59,579 bases of DNA from Acanthaster planci (lineage: Eukaryota > Echinodermata > Asteroidea > Valvatida > Acanthasteridae): the NCBI RefSeq assembly GCF_001949145.1, contig NW_019091706.1, positions 115,280 through 174,858 of the forward strand. The letters run 5' to 3'. Positions 47,858-59,579 of the stretch are shown in pieces. Every line of letters begins with the position of its first letter. The stretch's first letter is position 1. Below the pieces are notes generated by a model, which was not told the origin of the DNA, did not search any database, and saw only the letters and a list, made by a program, of their open reading frames with translations. A program made the position numbers and the translations under genes.

Positions 47858-47924
47858 ATAACTTGAGACTAGAGCCTATTTAGACCTATTAAAATACTAC
47901 TCGTCGCAGCAGATACGTAGTAGC

Positions 47925-47930
47925 TTTATT
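47925..47930 (-). terminator. Candidate poly(A) signal of the SnoaL-like gene
   Basis: TTTATT on the plus strand, that is AATAAA on the minus strand, about 165 bp beyond the stop codon at 48097-48099. The distance suits a short 3'UTR. By position only. Confidence 0.45.
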
Positions 47931-48096
47931 TTAAATTGGTGTACTGTGTTCTTCAAACCACCATGGACACGTGTTCAACTATCTCAGTGTAAGTTCGAAC
48001 GTACATGCACTCAACGTGCTACGAAGTCTTTTCAGGCTGATGAGTTGAAACCAAGCCAGAGAATGGGGATAGTTAACTTAGCGTGTTTCATGTGAC

Positions 48097-50467
48097 TTAG
48101 TTATTTTCGTTGAAGATATCGATGTACATCTTGTAGCCGTCGGATGTCTTTTTCCAGATCGCGACATGTCTGAAAAGGAAGAGAATGAATTGTAAGTATT
48201 TCTGTTTAAACTGAATAGTACATGTATAGTAAGCTTGTTTATATTTTAAGAGGACTTAAAGCCAGCTATTACAGGTGAACTCGAAAGCAAAGCAAATATG
48301 TGGTCATGAAATATTTGAAAAAGTGTAGACAAAAATTTGATCCGATGTCACAATGTTCATTCAAGTTCACTTTCACGCCAAGTATGAAGGGGTATTTAAG
48401 GTCTTATAGTCTTTAGTGACTGCCCTGTATTAAGCCACTTCGTTATTTCATAAAGCTAGGGTCTTTCGGGAAGAAAGCACGCGCGTGAGTCAGTGTGTTG
48501 CTGCGCTGATAGGCTAGTCTATCTGTTGCGCTTGTCTGGGCATGCGCTGTTAAGAACACTGGACTAGGTCATTGTTAGTAGTTTTGATTGACCCTGTAAA
48601 ATTACCTGAGACAAAAAAAACCCGAAAAATTGGTGAATAAATTATTATCTTTAACGTAAGAGCTTTTGGGAAATCATGGCTGCTGAAGCTTTTGTATCAC
48701 CAAATGCTTACTTTCCTTCGGTCACAGAGCTCCCGTCCGACTTCAGAAACTTGTAGTCGGCCAGTTCAAAAACGACGTCAGCATTTCCGGTCATAGGCCC
48801 AATCTCATTGGTTACCCAACTGAGTGACGTACTGCCTTTCTGTCGAAGTTCACTCAGTCCTTCGGGGATATCTTGCAGTAAAATACGTGTTTGTTTCAAT
48901 TGAACTAACTTTCCTCATTTTTAACAGAAGTATGAGCATCACTTGTTTTGAAATAGAAATATTTCTTTTCCCGAAAATCAAAGAATTTATTAAAGGTCGA
49001 CCATTTGGGGCCGAATGAAGATGATCCTTTTCGACCCCCACCTCCACTCTATCACACCCCACCCCTGCTTACCTTCCCGGCCGTGGACTGTTGGTTTCCC
49101 GTGCGGCAATAGCTTGCAGTCGACCGAATAAATTTCGCTGACTGATTTGAAGTCGCTCTGTTCAAAATGTTTCTGCCATTCGGCTTTCTTCGCTTCGATT
49201 GCTGCCTTTACACCTAAGACAAAACGGGAAAATGTATTGAACTATTACCCAATAGTTTGCATTTTTTCCCCTTGGATTTATCATTTTGGAAATGTGGAAA
49301 TTAAGCTTCTGTGTGTAGTCTGCAGACCGAAGTATGAGATTATTAGCTATGTTGACCGTCGGAGAAGAACCGAAATCAATCGTCACCCCAGTTCAAAGAC
49401 TTGGCAGATCTTTATGGAGGGCTTTACGAAGTAACGTCTGAAATCCCTAAAATTGAAAACGTTTGAGGTCCGATTCTGAATAATTCGACTAAATTCAACA
49501 AACCCCCATATCATTGATTCATATACCCCCCCGTAAATAAACAAAATTGAAAGGCTTATGTGATATTGAGAAGAAGTTCAGCAGATTTGTTTGTCTGAGA
49601 GATGCAACCAGGGCGACAAAAGTGGAAATGACAGAATCTTCGCTTCAAATCCGACGTTGACAATTCATAATCAGTGGTGTAACTAAGGGGGGTGGGTGGG
49701 TGCATGGGGGCTCACTCCCACCTCTGTGCTCTAGGCGTGTGCCTCCCGTGTGCCCCTCCGGGCGTTAGTTTAAAAAAGAAAACGATGGCGACTGTCTGCC
49801 ATTGTCAACATTTTAATCGTGATCATTGAACTCACCGAGTGGCCCCGCCCCTCGAGAAGAATGGGGGGCCCCAGGTGCCCTCTTCAAAATGTATCCTAGT
49901 TACGAAAGTTTAGATACATTCGGAATCATTACCTTATTTTGTTCGACATTTCTAAGATAGAATATCAAAACAATTACTGGGGGTCCCGCAAATAATCCAC
50001 GGCCGTAAAGCCATCCCACTGCCCAAATTTAATCAGTCAGGCTTATTCGTATTTTGTTTTGTTTTTCAAGCTCGCCCCTGCCTGTTCGAATGTGAAATGC
50101 AAGTTGCTTACTGATTCGATAAACAATGCTTTTATCACAAAGGTTCGTAATCGAGACAAATGATTCAAAAGTGGAGTCAAAATGCGTTAAACACAAGTCT
50201 GTCTTCACCTCCCTTTATTCACAAATCAGAAAAAGAGTTTCCGCAAAATGGCCCGGGAAGAAATTCGATTTTGTTTTTCAACATTTATTTCCCTACTGCA
50301 TCGAACGTCTATTAAATTATACAGAGCGCGAGAAACAAGAGATGTTGGACAAACAAGAACAGTTGTTGCGTTAGACGAAACGAAAAGAGGGAAATAAATG
50401 TACATTCCAAAAAAAAACCAAACTGTCACGCGGCTATTTTCGGGGAAAACTAGGACTTACCTTCCAT
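48097..50467 (-). CDS. SnoaL/NTF2-like (DUF4440-type) small protein, complete, four exons
   Basis: Minus-strand exons: 50461-50467 (seven coding bases, ATG GAA G), 49073-49213, 48712-48871 and 48097-48169; all junctions are GT/AG and in phase, giving 126 aa. The fold signature is an N-terminal helix with AEWQKHFEQSDF, then SEIYSVDCKLLPHGKPTVHG, a middle strand pattern and the C-terminal strand pair HVAIWKKTSDGYKMYIDIFN, as in SnoaL-like and CaMKII-association-domain-like proteins of the NTF2 superfamily. These form cone-shaped alpha+beta dimers with a ligand pocket; the substrate or partner of animal members is mostly unknown, so no reaction is assigned. No signal peptide or membrane segment, so probably cytosolic. 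The start exon carries only two complete codons and part of a third, so the gene is easily missed by ORF search. Intron 1 carries an inverted-repeat copy (49246-49424) and a hAT-like fragment (49672). Confidence 0.87.
49246..49424 (+). repeat. Inverted repeat pair R5, left copy (intron 1 of SnoaL-like gene)
   Basis: Nearly identical to the reverse complement of 51045-51221: shared runs include GTCTGCAGACCGAAG, GAGATTATTAGCTAT, TTGACCGTCGGAGAAGA and CAATCGTCACCCCAGTTC. Both copies keep an open frame containing EINRHPSSKTWQIFMEG, but the differences I compared in that frame (Y/N, V/I, T/A, I/L) all change residues, so it does not behave as conserved coding sequence. Confidence 0.85.
49672..49900 (+). 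mobile_element. hAT-like repeat fragment (CAGTGGTGTAACTAAGG)
   Basis: CAGTGGTGTAAC followed by a G-rich tract, and a C-rich complementary part (GGCCCCGCCCC) downstream. Lies in intron 1 of the SnoaL-like gene. The right end was not found. Confidence 0.45.
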
Positions 50468-51044
50468 TGTAGTTGACTCTGCGACCACTGTCTACTGGAA
50501 TTGATGACAATCTACATACTCTGAGTTTGGTTCACTAGTTACTCCCTAGATCCGTGCGAATCGGGTTATCTGAAGTTTTGCACATTGTATAATTTGTAAC
50601 AGCTCGTGTCCTTGAATAAGTAAGTTCTCAGAGACCTGTTATCACTCCAATTAAACATTGCGGATTTGTTCATCGTTCACACGTGATCTGTGACGTGTTG
50701 CTCCTTTTAAACTGTGCAAAGAAATCACTGCAAGGTCAGTCCATCCCTTTTCTCACAATATTCGAGTCAATCGTTGGCACAAAGTCATTTCCCGCCTTTT
50801 CTGATACACTTAAGTGTCACTCGGCGATAATCACTCTGTGTACGCAATTGCCGGCAGACGAGGTCGACCGCATTGATCAGTGTTATTTTCCCTCATTCGG
50901 ATTCAAATAAAGAGTTTCCCACAAGCCCGTTTGCACAGTGTCGTAAGTGTTGGCATTCGAGAAACCTGTTTGATTTCTAAATAGCATAGTACTGGACAGG
51001 GCTGATAAGGGAGGTTAACGGATACTTCCAACACCTCTCGGTTC

Positions 51045-51221
51045 AAGCCCTCCATAAAGATCTGCCAAGTCTTTGAACTGGGGTGACGATTGATTTCGGC
51101 TCTTCTCCGACGGTCAATATAGCTAATAATCTCATTCTTCGGTCTGCAGACTACACACAGAAGCTTAAGTTCCACATTTCCAAATGATAAAACCAAGGGA
51201 AAAAAGCAAACTATTGGGTAA
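51045..51221 (-). repeat. Inverted repeat pair R5, right copy
   Basis: Reverse-complement partner of 49246-49424, about 1.6 kb away. It sits just upstream of the SnoaL-like gene, so the two copies flank that gene's first exon. Confidence 0.85.
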
Positions 51222-51441
51222 ACCTCTGGAGAACATTTAAGGAGACTCTACTTGTTTGAAAAAAATTAATTTATTATACAGTAACACTAATACTAAAACC
51301 TAAGAAAAGAAAAACCAAAACTGCATGTGTGCCCCATGAAACAGCAGCAAAGCCCACTGCGAGACTCCTTTCATATCTCAGATGAATTATAATGTATGAA
51401 AGTATTCTGCGATATGAGCAGTGTTGTTGTTTGACGAAATA

Positions 51442-51955
51442 AAGCCTGGTTTCCGTTGGTCGTTTGTAACGCAGACGGTCTGCAAGACGTCAAGGCGCCG
51501 ACAGTCGCAGAAGAGACGCTGCGCGACGTCATTTCACCAAAACAGTTAAACAAAATGGCGCCCGAAACTCGGAAAATTTTCGCCAAAAATGCCTTTCAGG
51601 TGGCTATGCTGCCTCTTGAAGCCAAACTGATACTGGTGTAGTTTATTAATGATCAGTTATTTTGTTGGGGTTGGATATGCTAGTAATAAGGATAAAATGG
51701 ATCAAATGAGTGGTACTAAACGAGAGAAACATCGCTGTACGCCCGTCATGCCAGCTGGTGTGTTTGTATGGGTCTACTCAGAGACTCAACACAGTCGACA
51801 AAGTTGCACTAGGCTCAACTTTGCCGATCCGTCTGGGGCTGGTTTGCGTTTGTGGCGACACTTCTGTCTGACATGTTTCCATTTATCTGCGTTGCAGCTT
51901 GTGTCTTGATTGCGTTGATCTCTGCGTTTCTCACGTCGGTATGGAAACCAGGCTT
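51442..51955. mobile_element. TA-flanked MITE, AAGCCTGGTTTCC terminal repeats
   Basis: Left end AAGCCTGGTTTCC and right end GGAAACCAGGCTT are perfect 13-bp inverted repeats, each flanked by TA (51440-51441 and 51956-51957). The 514-bp interior has short open frames with no recognisable transposase. Non-autonomous DNA transposon; superfamily uncertain. Confidence 0.82.
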
Positions 51956-53132
51956 TAAGTGACAAACGGCATCACGGAAATCAGCAAATCACCAAAGTCG
52001 TCTCCAGGAAACAGTTCATCAACTGTCACCCGGGACATGTTGTTCAATTTTACATTTTCCTGCGGTTATTTATAATTTCCCACTTCCCGCCTGCAGATGT
52101 TTTCTGCATAAAATATCCAAAACTTCGTTGCCATTGAAAAATGACACAACAACCTATTCCTATAAAAAATACTCTTTCAGAGAAATAAATCCTCAACTCC
52201 ATACATGAAGCTCAGTTTTCACATTAAATAACTCAAAAGTAATAATAACTTTCCTCGTGACATTTCAGCACTAAGTAACTAGCAAAAGCTTGACAGAAAT
52301 ATTCTTAAATATGAAAAATATACATTTTTTACACCTGTTCCAAACCATCATTATTTAGGGAGGTGTAGAGCACTCCCCCCTACTCTATGGCTTGAAATTA
52401 CAACCAAGACCGAAGACAAATATACATAAACCTTTAGCCCAGCCCCACCGGAAATGAGGCCTCTGGTGCCCCACCCCCAAATTAGACCCTAGTTGCACTA
52501 TCACATGTGGCTTTTGTCTGTTGCTCAGCAACTCCAAATTAAACACAAAGAATTACAAACTGAATACTTGTTCGCTTCCAACCTCTTTCAGTGCCAGTCC
52601 CATGTAAACATTGGTGTTTACAGTCCTATATTTGTCTCATTCTACACTTTGCAGACTGTGCTATGTGAACCATTGTCACCAAGTAGGGGTGTAATCAAGA
52701 TTAAGTTTGACCACTTCAAACCGAAATTTTAAGTCCTTTTCGTGCTCCAACTTTTACTTCGATCAGCACCCTGATTTCTTATAATAAACTCTCTCCTGTT
52801 GCGAACTATAGCCACCTGGTTATCTTAATGGGTTCAGAGAGTGTTTGTATAATTTGGGCTTGAGTCGTCATCATGGGTAACAAACCAAGGGAGTAAATGG
52901 ACGTAACATCAAATTTGTAAAAAAGTTGAAAATGAATGCTAGTAAGAACCTTTAACTCTTACCAATCTTGACTTCATTGAAGTGTACGTATGGATCAGTT
53001 AAGAAACACTAAATTCTCTCAACAAGCAACTCAGCTGAAGTTATCATCTCCCTGATGAACTCCTTCTGTTTCTACTACAGAGTTTGGGTTGGGAGAATTT
53101 GATCTTAATTCTGTCTTTCCCTTTTGGTGCTG

Positions 53133-56400
<3,268 letters not shown>

Positions 56401-56763
56401 GGTGACTGGTAACACAACAACCACAGACAATGTTAGCTTTGTCGCCAAAGACAGCAAATGGACTTAGAGTCCCTGATATGTTTTATTTTGTGTACATGTA
56501 CTATTCAGCACTCATAGTTTCAGTCTAAGTGTTCTTTTCCACGGTTCTGAAAGCATTGTTGTATCTAGCCATCATGGAATGATTCTTAACTTTAAAAATA
56601 ACTATTACCCGACATACGTGTAAATAATTTGCAGTCACAGACTTCAGTTTCTTAAGCTGAATGAATGAACTTGCCATTAAAGAATTTGCTGCGTTTGGTG
56701 GCAAGAACACTGTGTCTGGATCCTTAACTCCTACCACATGTACATGTATGGACACAGTGAGAG

Positions 56764-57168
56764 TTTACTTATGATCCTGCCTCTCTTCACCAACAATCCA
56801 CATATCTGAGCTGCATACTGTGGTGAATGTCCGTTGATACAGGGAACTGGTTTCCCGTCCCATCCCAGTCCTCCAAACGTACATGTATATAACAGGGACA
56901 GTGACCAGTCCAATAAAGCAACCTCGGTCCCATGGGAACGATCTTGCCGTGCTACGATGATGCCCAGTGAAGGAACGTGCACACAGCCCGTGGAATTGAG
57001 GTTGCCCATGACAGGATACTTCACATGTCATTAGACAGGTCGGACTGTCAGACTTTGGACTGGTTGGAGGACTGGGACGGGAGCCAGTCTTTGTTTCCAC
57101 GGACATACGCCACAGTATGCAGCTCAGATATGTGAATCGTTGTGAAGAGAAGCAGGATCATAAGTAAA
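56764..57168. mobile_element. Foldback transposon-like element with arms of about 115 bp
   Basis: The left arm (about 56764-56880) is closely complementary to the right arm (about 57050-57168): TTTACTTATGATCCTGC, CACATATCTGAGCTGCATAC and CCCAGTCCTCCAA all recur as reverse complements. The spacer is about 170 bp. Target duplications are not obvious. Palindromy explains the long minus-strand open frames here, which are not genes. Confidence 0.82.
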
Positions 57169-57454
57169 ATATCTGAATTTTGAAAAAAATAGCTGGTTAT
57201 ACGGTCAAAACACCATTAAGCATGCGTGTTCAGGCATTTGGGGGGAAGATTTTATTGATAAAGTGCAGTTTTAGGCCAAATAAGTAGGCACATTCAAAAT
57301 CCCATAGTGTTACGAACAAATAAAAATGTGGACCTGAGAGTCACACGGTCATGGAGTGTGGCTAACAAGTGCTGCTCTGGGAGTAGGCCTAGGCCTGCAT
57401 AGACATACATGTAGTACATGCTCGGAGATAGGAAAACATCCATGATACATGTAG

Positions 57455-57503
57455 CAGCCAAAATATTCCAAACATGGACCAGCCAAAATATTCCAAACAT
57501 GGC
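57455..57503. repeat. 25-bp tandem duplication
   Basis: CAGCCAAAATATTCCAAACA followed by TGG occurs twice in a row with no mismatch across those 23 bases. Confidence 0.85.
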
Positions 57504-58646
57504 AAAATGGTCTTTGACATTTTAGTCTTGCAAAACTGGTAAGTCTCCCCTTCCCCAAAAAGAAAGGCAACACTCTCTTTATTGTGCTGACCCTATTTTT
57601 TTGAAATTTCAAATAGAAATTGAGAGAAAATGTGGCTTTTTTTTACTGAGTAATAAGCTAACGTGCAAATTTTATTTCACCATTTGTCATGTGTTCAAAT
57701 ACTCAGTTTCCCGTCAAAATTTCCCTCAAAACCCTGCAATTTTTTGACAAAATTAACCCTGCAGTTATTGAGCATGATGTCACAGGCTATCACAGTCTAC
57801 CAAGGTCAACTCAAACGTTAAAATGTAACTCTCCCTTCTATTATAAGAACACGGTCCCCCAATTTACAATCCCCCAAATCGGCAATCACCTAAAAAAGCC
57901 CTGATCGAGATTGAAACTTTAATTTCTGGCAATGACAAACGCTAATCTGCAATACTGCAACTGGTAAACAGCATTGTGTACAATTTAGGACCTCCGATGT
58001 CCGCTGTGGGTAGTGTAATAATATAAAATATGCAAAGTACAGCATCAGAACGTGGAAAGTGCACTGACAATAATGCAGTATGGCACAGCTTCACAGTGGT
58101 TACAGTCGAAAATCCACAAAATGAGACTGAAAGAAAAGCAAAAATAATTAATTTTACCTGCACAAATCTGTGGTCCCAGTCGCGCTGCAGATTTAGAGAT
58201 CTGTTACCCGACGAATAGTCTGTTGATCCGTGGTGAAAGTGCGCTCCATATGTTAGACATGGTAGTAAGAGCAGGGAACTAGGCCAATCCCAGTTCAGGA
58301 AACAGTCGTCGTGTACTGTTGATGACGTCCCCATGCCACGTTTTCACTTCACACTGTGGCTCAACAACGAAGCAATGATGAACTCAGTTCAGTTCAGTTC
58401 ACTTTATTTTCCACGTAATATTACTTTATTGAAACAGTTACACAAAGTGTATATATGTGGATAACTGGCATCCCCTTGATCATTATTGACCGAATTACAA
58501 CCTCATGATAAACAATATGTATGTATTGTGAATATTGTAAGGTATATTCAGCGCTTAATGTCGACTCTATGGACGAAGATTGTACATCCGTGCACCGAGA
58601 ACGTGCAATGCGAATCTACTAGTAGTACCTACCTCCATGTTTATAC

Positions 58647-58934
58647 CAGTGGCGTATCTAGCGGGGGCAGGGGGACAACTTGTCCCCCCCCCCGACAGAT
58701 TCTTGTTTTTGTTTGTTTGTTGTTGTTATTTTTTACATAGAATACGTCATATTTGAGTAGGAACGAACGTAATTGGTAAATTTGTCTATCAAACCCCAAT
58801 AAAACAACACCAGTAAATAAACTTTGTCAGGATCAATCGTGAGTATGGGCTTTTGATTTTTTTCTTCTTCGCCTCAACATCATAAGCCGAGTTCGCTTTT
58901 GAATCCGCCCCACCAAAAGCTGGATAAGCCACTG
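58647..58934. mobile_element. hAT-like MITE with inverted ends and 8-bp target duplication
   Basis: Left end CAGTGGCGTATCTAGC; complement of the right end CAGTGGCTTATCCAGC (14 of 16 match). Flanks are GTTTATAC (58639-58646) and ATTCATAC (58935-58942), 6 of 8 identical, as expected for an aged hAT duplication. The 288-bp interior is non-coding with a G-run/C-run pair near the left end. Confidence 0.85.
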
Positions 58935-59579
58935 ATTCATACACAAATCCTAAGTTTCAAGTCTATTCTCTATCTATGCTCTCCCCTTAATTAGGCCTAC
59001 ATTCTCCAAAATCCATTTTGCTAAAAACAAGAGAACAAAATTGTCGATGCCATGATCGAGCTATGAATTCCGCCAGCTGTCCAGTGTATAGCTGTGAAAA
59101 CTGGCTTTTTGAGTCTTCCTGTGAACCATTCGCCTGGGTGCAGTTTTTCAAGTTTTATTCACCAACCGCCGCGGTTTTTCACTCGTGCAGTGGCAGCATT
59201 GGTGACCGCGTATACAATTCATTGCCTCTCAAATCCAAAGAGACACGTTAGGCCTACAGCTACGGAGACTACGGAGACTTCGTACTACCGATGTGATATT
59301 TTGTAGTGTTAGCATACCAACCTGGAATTTGGACAAGAAGCTTGATTGGAACAACATATCATTGACAACTCAAATAATGATGGCCGATTTTTCTTGAATG
59401 GGTGTACATCGAAATGCTTATAGGCCTAGGCAATTGTTTTGGAATTATTTCGTTCGGAAAATAGTAAAATTGAAATTCACATGAGAAGCGCTGACTGGCA
59501 AGTTTCAGCGTTCAGCTCTATTAAACTTATGGCCAATGAGGCACGGACTAATTAATCAAATGACAACATTAAGTTTCAA

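Larger units (their letters stand above)
47401..48096. other. Convergent 3' region between gene E and the SnoaL-like gene
   Basis: No gene. It contains opposed candidate poly(A) signals: AATAAA at 47852-47857 for gene E (plus) and the complement TTTATT at 47925-47930 for the SnoaL-like gene (minus). The rest is AT-rich unique-looking sequence. Confidence 0.55.
50468..53132. other. Region between the SnoaL-like gene and PRRC1
   Basis: Holds the right copy of inverted repeat R5 (51045-51221) and a TA-flanked MITE at 51442-51955. The rest (about 51956-53132) has no recognisable gene and probably includes the 3'UTR of PRRC1, which would be transcribed leftward from 53133. No AATAAA on the minus strand lies close to that stop. 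Confidence 0.5.
56401..59579. other. Upstream region of PRRC1 to the window end
   Basis: Contains a long-arm foldback element (56764-57168), a 25-bp tandem duplication (57455-57503) and a hAT-like MITE (58647-58934). No other gene is recognised. A non-coding first exon or promoter of PRRC1 may lie here, but I cannot place it. Beyond 58942 I see nothing. Confidence 0.5.

Noticed and set aside
49147-49434. Conserved open frame (WQIFMEG) shared with the minus-strand frame at 50903-51196
   Set aside because: The similarity is due to repeat R5; the differences I compared are all amino-acid changing, and the frame overlaps an exon of the SnoaL-like gene on the other strand.
51456-51641. Short plus-strand open frame (61 aa) as a protein gene
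   Set aside because: It lies wholly inside the MITE at 51442-51955 and matches no family I recognise.
56731-57106. Proline/serine-rich minus-strand open frames upstream of PRRC1 as extra exons
   Set aside because: They fall inside the foldback element, whose palindromic arms keep frames open; the MMEE start of PRRC1 is at 56400.

Overview
This is animal nuclear DNA: genes are split by GT-AG introns of about 0.1 to 2.2 kb, the coding homologies are to animal families, and transposon debris is dense. There are no bacterial operons, rRNAs or CRISPRs. Gene content and the abundance of short motifs such as TACATGTA and TAGGCCTA point to an invertebrate deuterostome (echinoderm, hemichordate or lancelet). 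That placement is an impression, not a proof. One assembly gap of 330 N lies at 40188-40517.

The left 47 kb is a local family of SLC27A / FATP-type very-long-chain acyl-CoA synthetase (fatty-acid transport protein) genes. From left to right they are: gene A (minus, 163-2213, first three coding exons, running off the left edge); pseudogene B (plus, 8187-9772, exons 3-7 missing); gene C (plus, 10956-18779, nine coding exons, 634 aa); pseudogene F (minus, 20030-20418, a dead copy of a gene A-like exon 1); gene D (minus, 23881-31737, nine coding exons, 634 aa); and gene E (plus, 40971-47400, ten coding exons, 632 aa). C and D converge and are arms of one inverted segmental duplication: all nine exons have identical lengths and several introns and the 3' flanks still align. 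F with its flank copies gene A exon 1 and its 5' flank. I rebuilt the exon chains by hand from splice sites and reading phase.

The right 12 kb holds two unrelated minus-strand genes. At 48097-50467 is a small four-exon gene for a 126-aa SnoaL/NTF2-like (DUF4440-type) protein, convergent with gene E; their candidate poly(A) signals lie only about 70 bp apart. At 53133-56400 is PRRC1, six coding exons, 355 aa, with a proline-rich N-terminus and an ITPase-like C-terminal domain.

The rest is repeats: MITEs with visible terminal repeats and target duplications, including one insertion whose empty site survives in the duplicated locus; two long foldback elements; a decayed LINE reverse-transcriptase remnant; at least four dispersed repeat families; a minisatellite; and a near-perfect hairpin in a gene E intron. 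I found no clearly new molecular system. The most informative content is the recent, still-evolving FATP cluster and the record of its duplications.
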